Source: an uncultured bacterium (GTDB taxonomy: Bacteria; Verrucomicrobiota; Kiritimatiellia; RFP12; UBA1067). Taken from it: a stretch of 64,000 bases of DNA. Made by a program: the position numbers and the translations under genes. A model generated the notes under the pieces. It was not told the origin of the DNA and did no database searches. It worked only from the letters and a program-made list of their open reading frames with translations. This document shows, piece after piece, positions 19,517-27,602 of this stretch. The stretch spans positions 22,812 to 86,811 of the forward strand of contig CADCCQ010000004.1 in assembly GCA_902799955.1 (NCBI GenBank), written 5' to 3'. Within the stretch, counting starts at the first letter, position 1; every line of letters begins with the position of its first letter.

Positions 19517-19553
19517 CCTTGCACTTTACACTTTACATTATACACTTTACGTT
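19517..19553 (+). repeat. Short TTTACAC array between STAS and kinase genes
   Basis: About five 7-mers of the CACTTTA family (GCACTTTACACTTTACAT and following) lie in the 53-base gap before the kinase start. Confidence 0.75.
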
Positions 19554-19554
19554 C

Positions 19555-19881
19555 TCACTCGAACTTTGCGTCCGCGACTGTCGGGACGATCTCGAAGACC
19601 CTGCTCACCTTCGTTATGTCGAAGACGATTTTCGGTCCGGGCTGCAGCGCCGCCAGCACGACCCTGCCGCCGCCTGCCTTGGCCTTCTGCAGGATCTGCA
19701 CGAGGACGCCGAGCCCGCTCGAGTCGATGTGCACCATCTTGCCGAGGTCGAACAGCACGTTCGTGCCCTCGCCCATCTTGCCCAGGACCTCTTCGCGAAG
19801 CACTGGCGCAACGGCCGCAACGAGGCGTCCGTCAACTTCAACCTTGAGGTTCTTGCCCTGTTCCTCTATGTTCCATCCCAT
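19555..19881 (-). CDS. STAS-domain anti-anti-sigma-type protein (SpoIIAA/HsbA-like)
   Basis: 108 residues, one STAS domain. The phosphorylatable site is in HIDSSGLGVL (Ser54/Ser55), followed by the conserved SGLG turn. In partner switching such a protein is phosphorylated by an RsbW-type kinase, dephosphorylated by a PP2C phosphatase, and binds its target when unphosphorylated. Both opposing activities are present in the REC-PP2C-HATPase protein at 23258. No sigma factor is encoded nearby, so the target may be something else, for example a cyclase or an EPS enzyme. AAGGAGG lies just before the ATG; the long upstream gap is a repeat array. Confidence 0.88.
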   Translation of the reverse strand: MGWNIEEQGKNLKVEVDGRLVAAVAPVLREEVLGKMGEGTNVLFDLGKMVHIDSSGLGVLVQILQKAKAGGGRVVLAALQPGPKIVFDITKVSRVFEIVPTVADAKFE

Positions 19882-19935
19882 TGTCTTCCTCCTTCTGTTT
19901 TGTTTTTTTTACTGTCTTGCTTTTGTCTCTTACTT

Positions 19936-20173
19936 CAAGCTCCAATCTCTTAGCTCCAAGCTCTAAGCTCTTAGCTCCAAGCTCTAAGCTCCAAGCTCTA
20001 AGCTCTAAGCTCCAAGCTCTAAGCTCTTAGCTCCAAGCTCTAAGCTCTAAGCTCTTAGCTCCAAGCTCCAAGCTCTAAGCTCCAAGCTCTTAGCTCCAAG
20101 CTCTAAGCTCTTAGCTCCAAGCTCTTAGCTCCAAGCTCTAAGCTCTTAGCTCCAAGCTCTAAGCTCTTAGCTT
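19936..20173. repeat. Long heptamer array AGCTCCA/AGCTCTA/AGCTCTT (about 34 units)
   Basis: About 238 bp of 7-bp units (agctcca, agctcta, agctctt) fill nearly all of the 310-base gap between the STAS gene and the nucleotidyltransferase-like gene. The AGCT core is palindromic. No gene or clear promoter is visible; the A-rich stretch next to the STAS ribosome binding site is the only other feature. Confidence 0.95.
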
Positions 20174-20191
20174 TTAATTCTTCATTTCCCA

Positions 20192-21262
20192 TCAATTGAA
20201 TATCCTCCAGTCGCGCATGAGCGCGTCGTCCGGCCGGCGGCGTTCGCGCACGCACCTTGCGACGCCCTCCAGGACGCGCACGGTGCAGTTGCGCCCGAAT
20301 CCCGAAAGGTCGCCAAGCGCCCGGCGGCGCACGACCCAGCGCGCGCCCTCCCAGAGCGAGCGCGAAAGGGCGCCCTCGCCGCGCCCGGCGTCCATCACCT
20401 CGTCGAACGCCTCGCACCAGTTCTTCTGCGCCGTCTCCCAGCTGCACACCGCCTCGTCCCTTGGAAGGAACTTCCATTCGACCGCCGCCCTGTACAGCGC
20501 GTCGCCGAGCGCATCCCCGCGCTCCGCCGCCTTCCAGCGGTAGTCGTGGCGCGCCACGAGCCTCGCGTCGCCCGCGCCCAGGACGCATTTGTTTATGTTG
20601 CGCAGCATAAATTCTCTTTCCCGTTCCCCATTCCCCATTCCCCGTTCCCCATTCCCCATTCCCCGTTCCCCATTCCCCATTCCCCGTTCCCCATTCCCCA
20701 TTCCCCGTTCCCCATTCCCCATTCCCTCTTCCCCGTTCCCCGTTTCCTCCATCGCAAGCAGCAGGCCCATGCCCCTGTTCATCAGGAGCCTCGCGGCCTC
20801 CATCCACGGGACCTTCATGGCGTCTATCAGCCGGATGTGCGCGAAGAGCCTCTCGCCCTTGCAGCCCGCGACGTCGAAATAGCCGCGCACGAGCTCCTGG
20901 ATCATCAGCCGGTCCTCGTCGTGCTTGATGCGCCACGGGGTCCGGACGGTGAAGTCCACGTCCAGGCCGAGCCTGTCGGTCCACTTCTTGGAGACGGGCT
21001 CGAGCGCCGCGGTGATCGCGGCGATTTCGTCGGCCGACGCGCCGTCCTCGGTGATGGCGAAGAAGTCGAGGTCGTTGAACAGGGTCCGCGCGCCGTCCCC
21101 CGTCTCCCTCACGCCGCCCTCTCCCCGGCCATAGCCGCCGCCGAGCACGACGCCGGCGAGGCGGGGGATGCGCAGAGCCTCGACCTCGCGGCCGACCTCC
21201 GTGCACGAGTCGTCCACGAGGCGGTCGAGTTCCGGGCATTCGATGGCGGTGTGGCGTCCCAT
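20192..21262 (-). CDS. Pol-beta-superfamily nucleotidyltransferase-like protein with heptapeptide insertion
   Basis: 356 residues. The N-terminal part has LGGGYGRGEGG (40-50) and FNDLDFF (62-68). This matches the GG/GS...DxD pattern of minimal nucleotidyltransferases, with a further acidic pair near DVDF (101-104). The substrate is unknown. Residues 173-223 consist of five GMGNGER repeats plus partial units, encoded by a 7-bp array. They separate the catalytic part from a C-terminal helical part. It sits 3 bases downstream of the LbH/pyrophosphorylase-like gene, so it probably modifies or activates a sugar or lipid in the same pathway. Fold assignment is moderate; role unknown. Confidence 0.65.
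   Translation of the reverse strand: MGRHTAIECPELDRLVDDSCTEVGREVEALRIPRLAGVVLGGGYGRGEGGVRETGDGARTLFNDLDFFAITEDGASADEIAAITAALEPVSKKWTDRLGLDVDFTVRTPWRIKHDEDRLMIQELVRGYFDVAGCKGERLFAHIRLIDAMKVPWMEAARLLMNRGMGLLLAMEETGNGEEGMGNGERGMGNGERGMGNGERGMGNGERGMGNGEREREFMLRNINKCVLGAGDARLVARHDYRWKAAERGDALGDALYRAAVEWKFLPRDEAVCSWETAQKNWCEAFDEVMDAGRGEGALSRSLWEGARWVVRRRALGDLSGFGRNCTVRVLEGVARCVRERRRPDDALMRDWRIFN
20619..20748 (+). repeat. Heptamer array CCCATTC/CCCGTTC (about 18 units) inside a gene
   Basis: About 130 bp in strict 7-bp register. Because 3 x 7 = 21, it translates as a heptapeptide repeat (GMGNGER) in the minus-strand protein. The total unit count keeps the frame open. Confidence 0.95.
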
Positions 21263-21265
21263 CTG

Positions 21266-22195
21266 CTATCCTCTCCTCCCGAAGGAACGACCGCGCATGA
21301 AGCGCCAGAGCTTGCGCATCCATCCGAGCCCGGTGGGGATGTGGCGGGCGATGCCGGGCTCCTCCAGGTCCACCCACGTGCCGGTCTCCGGGTCGATGAC
21401 CCTGCGCCCGGCGACGATCTTCCCGTCCAGGTCGAGGCCCGCGCCGATGAACGTGTCGCGTCCGACGATCGTGCGGTAGAGCCTGGCGCCTTCGCTTACG
21501 TACGAGCCGCTGTTGACGATGACGTCGCCGTCGAGCCGGACGTTCCTGGCGAACCATGTGTTGTCCTGGAGCAGGACCGGCGGCTTCACCTCCGTGCCGT
21601 GCTCGAGGACGACGTTCCTGCCGAGGTGCACGTTTGGCTCCGTGGAGTAGCCCGGCAGCGTGAAATTTTCCGGCTGGCGTAGGACCTGGAAGTTCAGCGA
21701 GTGCCACGCCTTGATGCTGTCCACCACGAAGCCGCGCGGCAGGATGCGCATCCAGCGTCCGCCCTCGCGCCTGTAGACGCCGGCGGGGGTGTCGGCGAGG
21801 TCTACGTCGGAGACCGGCTCCAGCGAGACGTCCTTCGTCCCGTTCATCGGCAGCGCGACGCCCCAGACGACGACGAGGCCGTCGTCGATGTGGCTCGTCA
21901 GCGGGCTCGAGTAGCCCTCTATGCCCTTGAGGCCCGTCGGCATCGGCCCCTCGCCCCTGACGTAGAAGACGGGGTAGCCGGTTCGCGTGGGGTCGGCGAA
22001 GTAGTCGGCGAGCCGCTCGGAGAAGCGCCAGTCGAGGACCTCGGTGAACATCACCTCGAACTTGTGCGCGCTTTCGAGCGCGTACTCGATGACGCGGCGT
22101 CCGCCGACGGAGAGCTCCGCCGGGCTGGTGCCTGGGAGGATGTCCTGCACCCACTCCAGCTCGCGGATCGCCGGCACGAACAGGATGTTGTCCAT
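21266..22195 (-). CDS. Sugar nucleotidyltransferase-like protein with left-handed beta-helix
   Basis: 309 residues. The N-terminus (MDNILFVPAIRELEWVQDIL, then SPAELSVGGRRVIEYALESA) resembles the N-terminal part of nucleotide-sugar pyrophosphorylases but lacks the GxGTR loop. The second half has hexapeptide-type repeats (VHLGRNVVLEHGTEV, DNTWFARNVRLDGDVIV, SEGARLYRTIVGRDTFIGAG), typical of a left-handed beta-helix. It may bind or make a sugar nucleotide for the locus, or act as a sugar acyltransferase. The ATG shares one base with the stop of the sugar transferase gene (TGATG), so the two are coupled. Confidence 0.7.
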   Translation of the reverse strand: MDNILFVPAIRELEWVQDILPGTSPAELSVGGRRVIEYALESAHKFEVMFTEVLDWRFSERLADYFADPTRTGYPVFYVRGEGPMPTGLKGIEGYSSPLTSHIDDGLVVVWGVALPMNGTKDVSLEPVSDVDLADTPAGVYRREGGRWMRILPRGFVVDSIKAWHSLNFQVLRQPENFTLPGYSTEPNVHLGRNVVLEHGTEVKPPVLLQDNTWFARNVRLDGDVIVNSGSYVSEGARLYRTIVGRDTFIGAGLDLDGKIVAGRRVIDPETGTWVDLEEPGIARHIPTGLGWMRKLWRFMRGRSFGRRG

Positions 22196-22932
22196 CAGTA
22201 CGCCCCCTTTCCGCCGAGGATCGCGGGGATCGTCTTGAGCAGGATCACGATGTCCTTCCACACGCCCGGCGCGAGGATGTACTCCTTGTCGAGCTGGACC
22301 TGCTCCCGGAAGGGGATCTCGCTGCGGCCCTTGATCTGCCAGAGGCACGTTATGCCGGGGATGACGTCGAGCCGCTTGCGGTCCTCGAGCGTGTACTCGG
22401 CGACCTCGGACGGCACCGGCGGGCGCGGGCCGACGAGGCTCATGTCGCCGATGAACACGTTCCAGAGCTGGGGCAGCTCGTCGAGGCTGGTGCGCCGGAT
22501 GAACCTGCCCACCTTTGTGATGCGCGGGTCGTCCTTCATCTTGAAAATGACGCCGTCCTTCGACTCGTTCTTCGCCATGAGCTTCGACTTGAGCGCCTCG
22601 GCGTCCGTCCTCATGCTGCGGAACTTGTAGAACCTGAAGTGGCGGCCGTACCGTCCGACGCGCACCTGCCTGAAGATGACGGGGCCGGGGCTCGACAGCT
22701 TCACCGCGATCGCGATGGCGAGGAACACGGGCGAGAGCAGGATCATGCACGCGAGGCTTCCGAAGATGTCGATGGCCCGCTTCATGGCGTAGGAGAAGCG
22801 CACGGTGAACTTCCACGCCCGGAGCCTCAGGCTCCTGCGCTTGTTCCCGTGGGTCCTCGACGCGAGCTCCCTGACCAGCTGGTCCAGGTCCGCGCCCTTT
22901 GTCCTCTCTAGAAAGCTTTCCATTTTCCTCAA
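22195..22932 (-). CDS. Monotopic phosphoglycosyl transferase (bacterial sugar transferase, WbaP/PglC type)
   Basis: 245 residues. One membrane segment (MKRAIDIFGSLACMILLSPVF onward) precedes the catalytic domain with FYKFRSMRTDAE, TSLDELPQLWNVFIGDMSLV and GPRPP. The Asp-Glu of the LDELPQL segment and the KFRSM motif are the signature of this family, which starts repeat-unit synthesis by moving phospho-sugar onto undecaprenyl phosphate. No multi-helix N-terminal half is present, so it is the short PglC-like form with an extra basic N-terminus. I chose TTG at 22932 because GGAGGG lies 4 bases upstream; an ATG three codons downstream is possible. Confidence 0.88.
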   Translation of the reverse strand: MRKMESFLERTKGADLDQLVRELASRTHGNKRRSLRLRAWKFTVRFSYAMKRAIDIFGSLACMILLSPVFLAIAIAVKLSSPGPVIFRQVRVGRYGRHFRFYKFRSMRTDAEALKSKLMAKNESKDGVIFKMKDDPRITKVGRFIRRTSLDELPQLWNVFIGDMSLVGPRPPVPSEVAEYTLEDRKRLDVIPGITCLWQIKGRSEIPFREQVQLDKEYILAPGVWKDIVILLKTIPAILGGKGAY

Positions 22933-22951
22933 GTTGCCCTCCGTTGCCGGG

Positions 22952-23257
22952 CTACAGCAGCGCCTCCAGTTCCTTCAGCCTCCCGTGGAGCGCCGCCGCG
23001 CCGGAGGCGTCGTTGAGCGTCGCCGCCTTGCGCAGCTCGATCGCCGTGTTCGCCAGCTCCTCGTCGCCCGCCGCCAGGGCGTTGCCCTTCAGCGTGTGCG
23101 CAACCCTGTCCAGCAGCGTCCAGTCGCCCGCCGCCAGGGCGGCGCCCGCCTCCGCGATCTTCTCGTGCGCGGACGAGGCGTACTCGTCGTATATCTCCTT
23201 GACGACGTCGTCGTCGCCGAACTGCTCGTCAAGGTACTTCTTGCAGCATTCCTTCAT
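22952..23257 (-). CDS. Stand-alone HPt phosphotransfer protein
   Basis: 101 residues forming a four-helix-type HPt domain. The phospho-accepting histidine is in RVAHTLKGNA (His54). It has no catalytic domain. It would take phosphate from the receiver domains of the hybrid kinases at 11128 and 16292 and pass it to the receiver of the protein encoded immediately upstream (stop and start are adjacent). This matches the HptB-HsbR gene pair of Pseudomonas aeruginosa in domain content; the phosphate route is inferred. Confidence 0.85.
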   Translation of the reverse strand: MKECCKKYLDEQFGDDDVVKEIYDEYASSAHEKIAEAGAALAAGDWTLLDRVAHTLKGNALAAGDEELANTAIELRKAATLNDASGAAALHGRLKELEALL

Positions 23258-24922
23258 CTACTTTGCCTCCGTGTTGTCTTTGCCCTGTCCGGCATTCTTG
23301 CCGAACATCGGTATGTGGTAGGTCGTCTCGTTGAACGGCGGGTAGCGGTTGCGCTCGATGCCGTCGCACAGCTCGCGCACCATCAGGCGCCCGCGCCCGT
23401 GCGCGCTCATGTTCTGGTTGGCCAGCTCGAACGCCGTGTCCGAGTCGCCGACTGCCACTTCGACGCTTGGCTCCTCGGTGCCTGCGTCCCAGACCGTCAG
23501 CATCGCGTTGTCGCGCAGGCGCTTGAGGCGCAGCGAGACGACCTCGCGCAGGCGGTCGCGGTCGTCGAAGCCGTGGTCGTGCACGTTCATGAGCTTCTCC
23601 TCGATGACAAGCTGGAGCCGCATGATGCCCTCCTCCGGCCAGCCCTGCTCGCGGCACCACTTGCCGATGTCCTGCGCCGCGGCGTCTACGTCGCTGGGGA
23701 GGAGCCTGACGGTGGCCTCGTACATCCCCGGGACGGGGTTCGTCGCGCCGAACATCAGAAGGGAGATGTCGTCCTGGCACTTGTCGTACCCGAGGTCGGA
23801 GAGCGCCTTCATGTACTTTGCGGGCGCGATTATGCAGTCGCCTCTTGCCCTGACGGACGACGTGATCTCCCCTCGAAGGGCCTTCGACAGCTGGATCGGG
23901 AGCTTGTCGTTGCCCTCCTCGTCGCACGAGAGGTCTACCAGGCCGTCGGTGTAGGCGAGGCAGAGCGCGGTCTTGGTGAGAGGGGTCTCCACGACGTCGG
24001 CGGGCGTGTACACCGTGTCCGGGAAGAGCCCTATCGGCAGGCCGCCCTTGTGGTCCGGGTTTATCTTGAGGCCCTCTCCGTTGTCGACCACGATGAGGTC
24101 CGGCGCGCCGCATGATATCCACCTGACGTGCCCGACGAGCGGGCGGTGGATGCAGATGAGGGCCGTCATGTACGAGACGTCCGCGAGGTTCGCCCGGAAG
24201 AAGGCGTGGATCATGTTGGCGATGGCGTCGGGGCCCATCGTCGGCGCGCCGTCGATGCGCGCGAGCGTCTTCAGGAACGACTGCACGGCAGTCATTGCGA
24301 GCGCCGCGCTCGTGCCGTGGCCCTGGATGTCGCCCAGCACGTAGAGGTAGCTCCCGATGCCGAATGGGATCGCTTCGAAGAGGTCGCCGCTCACGATGTC
24401 CATGGGCCGCCAGTACGTCGTGTAGAACCCGCGCGGCGTCTGGATGGCCCGCGCGGGCAGGAGGCTCCGCTGGATGTGCGAGGCCAGCTCCAGCGACTTG
24501 CGGTCCTCGTCCATCTTGTTCTGGATGAACATCTCGACGCGGTGCGACGCGACCACCTGCTTCACGCGCTTCAGCAGCGCGTCGGTGCCGATGGCCTTCG
24601 GAAGGTAGTAGCTTATGGCGTCCTCGAGGATGCGCTTCAGGAAGCCGCCGCCCTCCTCGGGGTCGAGGGCGGTGAGGAAGAAGATCGGTATCTTCGGCTC
24701 GATGCCGCGCACGATGTCGCGGAACACGAACCCGTCCATCTCGCCCATCATGATGTCCGAGATGATCACGCTGAAGGACTTCGGGGCCTTCTTGAGCACG
24801 GCGACCGCATCCGCCACGGATGCGGACGAGACGACCTCGTAGCCCTCCTTCTTCAGCTTGGCGCTGATCGTGAGCCTTATCAGTTTTTCGTCGTCGACGA
24901 CAAGTATTTTAGTTGTTTGCAT
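23258..24922 (-). CDS. REC-PP2C(SpoIIE)-HATPase response regulator, HsbR-like
   Basis: 554 residues in three parts. The receiver has VVDDEK and phospho-acceptor Asp56 (IISDIMMG). A SpoIIE/RsbU-type PP2C phosphatase (about 165-395) has metal-binding aspartates in VSGDLF, GDIQGHGTSAA, YTDGLVD and CQDDISLL. A C-terminal RsbW-like HATPase domain (about 415-545) has an N-box in EEKLMNVHDHG. It should both dephosphorylate and phosphorylate the STAS protein at 19555, with the balance set by the receiver. The architecture equals HsbR. It is first in the minus-strand operon behind the promoter at 24966-24994. Confidence 0.9.
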   Translation of the reverse strand: MQTTKILVVDDEKLIRLTISAKLKKEGYEVVSSASVADAVAVLKKAPKSFSVIISDIMMGEMDGFVFRDIVRGIEPKIPIFFLTALDPEEGGGFLKRILEDAISYYLPKAIGTDALLKRVKQVVASHRVEMFIQNKMDEDRKSLELASHIQRSLLPARAIQTPRGFYTTYWRPMDIVSGDLFEAIPFGIGSYLYVLGDIQGHGTSAALAMTAVQSFLKTLARIDGAPTMGPDAIANMIHAFFRANLADVSYMTALICIHRPLVGHVRWISCGAPDLIVVDNGEGLKINPDHKGGLPIGLFPDTVYTPADVVETPLTKTALCLAYTDGLVDLSCDEEGNDKLPIQLSKALRGEITSSVRARGDCIIAPAKYMKALSDLGYDKCQDDISLLMFGATNPVPGMYEATVRLLPSDVDAAAQDIGKWCREQGWPEEGIMRLQLVIEEKLMNVHDHGFDDRDRLREVVSLRLKRLRDNAMLTVWDAGTEEPSVEVAVGDSDTAFELANQNMSAHGRGRLMVRELCDGIERNRYPPFNETTYHIPMFGKNAGQGKDNTEAK

Positions 24923-24936
24923 GGCAGTATGGCTCC

Positions 24937-24955
24937 GCCGGCGGCCTTCGCCGGC
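24937..24955 (-). promoter_or_regulatory. GC-rich leader hairpin before the REC-PP2C gene
   Basis: GCCGGCG (24937-24943) pairs with CGCCGGC (24949-24955) around a 5-base loop, between the promoter and the ATG at 24922. It could affect mRNA stability or translation. Confidence 0.4.
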
Positions 24956-24965
24956 GAATACCTAT

Positions 24966-24994
24966 ATTATGCCACATTCTCGCATTTTTTTCAA
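24966..24994 (-). promoter_or_regulatory. Sigma-70 promoter of the signalling/EPS operon, overlapped by an inverted repeat
   Basis: Minus strand: TTGAAA (24994-24989), 17 bases, CATAAT (24971-24966). The inverted repeat ACATTCTC (24974-24981) / GAGAATGT (24995-25002) brackets the -35 and could be an operator. Confidence 0.55.
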
Positions 24995-25033
24995 GAGAAT
25001 GTTCTGCGCCGGCGAATGGGCGCTCGGGGAGGG

Positions 25034-25870
25034 TCATGGCGTCACGGTCTGGATCTCGACGGTTGGCGGCATGACGATCGTCTCGACATTGCCGCCTTTC
25101 CCCGGCGTCGCCTCGTCCAGGGCCTCGTCCATCATGTCGCCGATTCCGGCGATCCCGCCGCCGCCGCCGGTGCTGTCGTATACGTTGTTGAGGGTGTCGT
25201 GGATGACGTCTACGTCGTCGCCTGAATAGCCAAGCTCCTTGGCGACTTGGCGGACGAGCGTGGAGCGCTCGCGCTTGGCGGCGGGGCGCATCTCCATCTC
25301 AAGCATCACCATCTCCTGTATCGCCTTGACGTCCGGGATCAGGCCCTTCATCTTCGCGGCGATGGCCTCCTTCTTCGCCATCAGCTCGAGGAAACGCTCG
25401 TGGTTCTTCCTCTCCTCCTCCGTCATCGACGAGGTGTCGATGGAGGCAAGGAAGTCCATCCGGCCCTTGGCCTTCTTGGAGAGCTTCATCTTCAGCTGCG
25501 CCATGGCGTTGGTTGTCTGGGAGAACTCCTCCTCCGAGAGGTGGTTCTTCAGCTCCCCGAGGACGTCCATGTCGCCGCCCGTGATCTTGATAACGTCCTT
25601 GTCTTCGTTGTCGGCCTTTTCGGGCTTGGCGTGCGCTGGCTTCGCGGCCAGCTTCTTAGTCAGGTCGCCTCTCAGCTTCGCGACCTGTCCCTCAAGCTCG
25701 ACTATGCGCTTCTGCGCGTCCGCGAGCTTCTTGGCGGAGTCGTCCGGCTTCGTCTCGGTCGGCGTCGGCCCCGCGTTTTTCGCTGCGGAGTTTTTCCCTG
25801 CGAAGAATCCCCCGCACGCGGCGGCGGCCACGACCACTGCTGCGAGCACTGCGGCTATAGGTTGCTTCAT
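25034..25870 (-). CDS. Secreted or lipid-anchored coiled-coil protein, unknown function
   Basis: 278 residues. The N-terminus MKQPIAAVLAAVVVAAAACGG is a signal or membrane anchor with a possible lipobox Cys at 19. Residues 45-75 form a coiled coil (KKLADAQKRIVELEGQVAKL). The middle is helical, charged and Met-rich. The C-terminus is Gly-rich and Pro-rich (VETIVMPPTVEIQTVTP). I do not recognise a family. It has its own promoter (25912-25940) and is separated from the EPS operon by 111 bases, so a link to that locus is uncertain. Confidence 0.6.
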   Translation of the reverse strand: MKQPIAAVLAAVVVAAAACGGFFAGKNSAAKNAGPTPTETKPDDSAKKLADAQKRIVELEGQVAKLRGDLTKKLAAKPAHAKPEKADNEDKDVIKITGGDMDVLGELKNHLSEEEFSQTTNAMAQLKMKLSKKAKGRMDFLASIDTSSMTEEERKNHERFLELMAKKEAIAAKMKGLIPDVKAIQEMVMLEMEMRPAAKRERSTLVRQVAKELGYSGDDVDVIHDTLNNVYDSTGGGGGIAGIGDMMDEALDEATPGKGGNVETIVMPPTVEIQTVTP

Positions 25871-25911
25871 TTCACGGTTTCCTTTCTCCCTGTGAGGGTA
25901 TCAGGCGATAC

Positions 25912-25940
25912 ATTATACTACACAGTTTCCGTATCTGCAA
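25912..25940 (-). promoter_or_regulatory. Sigma-70 promoter for the coiled-coil protein gene
   Basis: Minus strand: TTGCAG (25940-25935), 17-base spacer, TATAAT (25917-25912). The ATG lies 41 bases downstream of the -10. Confidence 0.65.
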
Positions 25941-25981
25941 GTGCTAAAGTTCCTCATTTTACAACGCCCCCAAATCCACTC

Positions 25982-26011
25982 TTGCAATTTATGGGTTGGG
26001 TATGATATAAT
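25982..26011 (+). promoter_or_regulatory. Promoter of an orphan leader/ncRNA (copy 1)
   Basis: TTGCAA (25982-25987), 18 bases, extended -10 TGATATAAT ending at 26011. It is preceded by a 19-mer (25967-25985) identical to that before the SUMF1 promoter at 27777-27795. No plus-strand gene follows; the ATPase gene runs toward it. Confidence 0.6.
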
Positions 26012-26017
26012 GTTTTC

Positions 26018-26108
26018 GCTTTCGCGAGGGCGACCGCGAGTGCGGTTCACCTAGTGGAGGCAGACATAGTTTGGGAATAGGCAGGCGACAAGCCGCCTCG
26101 TGTGGGCC
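26018..26108 (+). ncRNA. Candidate RNA or orphaned leader related to the SUMF1 leader
   Basis: The transcript from the promoter at 25982-26011 would cover this 90-base non-coding stretch. It has a hairpin ACCGC-GAGT-GCGGT, the word TTTGGGAATAGGCAG and a GGC-rich stem. The order of hairpin, TAG-TTT and GGGAATNGGNAG elements matches the leader at 27828-27935. It is either a small RNA or the leader left behind after its gene was lost. Confidence 0.4.
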
Positions 26109-27458
26109 TCAGCCGCCTTGCGCGACCCCGGTGGACAGAAGCCGCTTGAGAAGGAATGCAGACCAGTGGGGAAGCGTAAGAATCCCGTTGGAAAAGCCGA
26201 CATTTCCCTTTATGAGCTTTATGCCCCATCGTATGTCTGGATAGCGGTCGCTGGCGACCATTGTCCTGATGGACTTCGCCTTCGCCGAACCTGCCTTCAC
26301 CTCGACCGGCACAAGATGCTCAGCGTCGCGAAGGAGGAAATCCATCTCGAGCGTCGAATCCTCACGCTTGTAATAGACGAGTGGTGCGCCGCTCTTCGCC
26401 AATGCCTCGCCAACGATGTTCTCGAAGAGCCCGCCCTTGTACGTGCCGAGGCTGCGGTTGGCGCGAAAGTCGTACTGCGACTCCTCGTCCAACTGCCCGA
26501 GCAGAAGACCGCTGTCCGCAAGGTATATCTTGAACCTGTCGTCATGCTGGTTGCCGCCTATCGGTAGTTCCGGGAATACCATCGCATGGCAGACGTTGAC
26601 CACACCGGCGTCTTTGAGCCATTCGACGCATCCGCGATAGTCCTTGAATCTGGCGTCCTTTGCGACCTTCGATATCTGGAACTTCTTGTTCTCCTTGGCG
26701 AGCTGCTGTGCCACATGGTCGAGCACATTCAGGATTCGCGTTTGGTCAACGCCTTGCGCATACTTCCTAACATCGTCCCGATAGGCAAGGAAAAGCTCGC
26801 GCTGAAGAGCGGATGACCCCTCGAACGTCCCGGTATCGAAGTAGTTGCGGAGAATCTCTGGCATCCCGCCCAACGCACAGTAGTCGAGGAACCTCCGCTC
26901 CATGAGGTCAAGCGTCATGTCGTCGAACGGACAACGATCAGCCATTCGGGAGAATAACTCGCTGATGAAATCCGCGTCATATCCGCACGCCCACAGAAAC
27001 TCCTCGAAGTCGAGCGAGGCAAGGTCGTAGTCCGTCTTCGATCCTACCGGAAGGCTCGCTATCTGCTTGTAGTGGACGCCAAGCATGGAGCCACTGGAGA
27101 TTACGTCATACCTGCCGTCGGCCTTGAAATCCTTGAATGTAGTCGCTATGTCTGGGAACTCCTGTATTTCGTCGAAGAAGATGAGTGTGCCGCCGGGGAC
27201 AAACCGCAATGACGGATCCAACGCCGACATCCGCTTTATCACGCTTGCAGCCTTGTAGCCATCTGCCGTAATCTGCCTAAACTCTGGCTGAAACGCAAAG
27301 TTGATCTCTATGACACTTTTATAGTGCCTTTGGGCGAAGTGACGTATGGACTCCGTCTTGCCGACTTGTCGAGCGCCCTTGACGAGCAGTGGCTTGCGAT
27401 TTGGATTCGCTAACCACTGCTCAAGCCAGTCATCAAATTTTCGCTTCAAATACCGCAT
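26109..27458 (-). CDS. AAA ATPase with DUF4143 (AAA_14-type)
   Basis: 449 residues. Walker A is KGARQVGKT (27-35) and Walker B is LIFFDEIQE (92-100). The C-terminal DUF4143 half contains LGGMPEILRNYF, GGLFENIVGEAL and MDFLLRDAEHLVPVEVKAG; the last resembles a PD-(D/E)XK-like E-V-K end. The family is common in host-associated bacteria, often in accessory regions; its role is unknown, with DNA or toxin-related proposals. The ATG at 27458 has AGGAG 6 bases upstream, while the in-frame ATG at 27479 abuts the -10 box and cannot be used. Base composition is clearly lower in GC than neighbouring genes, suggesting transfer. Confidence 0.82.
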   Translation of the reverse strand: MRYLKRKFDDWLEQWLANPNRKPLLVKGARQVGKTESIRHFAQRHYKSVIEINFAFQPEFRQITADGYKAASVIKRMSALDPSLRFVPGGTLIFFDEIQEFPDIATTFKDFKADGRYDVISSGSMLGVHYKQIASLPVGSKTDYDLASLDFEEFLWACGYDADFISELFSRMADRCPFDDMTLDLMERRFLDYCALGGMPEILRNYFDTGTFEGSSALQRELFLAYRDDVRKYAQGVDQTRILNVLDHVAQQLAKENKKFQISKVAKDARFKDYRGCVEWLKDAGVVNVCHAMVFPELPIGGNQHDDRFKIYLADSGLLLGQLDEESQYDFRANRSLGTYKGGLFENIVGEALAKSGAPLVYYKREDSTLEMDFLLRDAEHLVPVEVKAGSAKAKSIRTMVASDRYPDIRWGIKLIKGNVGFSNGILTLPHWSAFLLKRLLSTGVAQGG

Positions 27459-27479
27459 ATCTTCTCCTATTTTTCGCAT

Positions 27480-27508
27480 ATTATATCATACAACTACTCA
27501 CAATGCAA
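27480..27508 (-). promoter_or_regulatory. Sigma-70 promoter for the DUF4143 ATPase
   Basis: Minus strand: TTGCAT (27508-27503), 17 bases, extended -10 TGATATAAT ending at 27480. Its position rules out the upstream ATG at 27479. Confidence 0.65.
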
Positions 27509-27511
27509 GAG

Positions 27512-27602
27512 TTGTTCCGAAAAAAATGAGCGAATGACATTGCTTGCATCCCGAAAAAATGAGTGAATAATTTACATCTCGTCCCGAAAAAATGAGTGAA
27601 TG
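27512..27602 (+). repeat. Three direct repeats, 33-34 bp apart (core CCGAAAAAATGAGTGAAT)
   Basis: Cores begin at 27517, 27551 and 27584. The outermost copy is preceded by TGTT. Multiple spaced repeats beginning with TG are the pattern of IS21-type transposon ends. No transposase is present, so this would be a relic. The rest of the 477-base gap up to 27776 holds nothing I can identify. Confidence 0.7.

Noticed and set aside
19936..20173. Origin-like iterons
   Set aside because: The 7-bp units are of the same kind as arrays found inside many genes; there is no dnaA or rep gene and no DnaA-box cluster.
27512..27602. CRISPR-like array
   Set aside because: Only three imperfect cores of about 18 bp with 15-bp gaps; spacers are too short and no cas genes are present.
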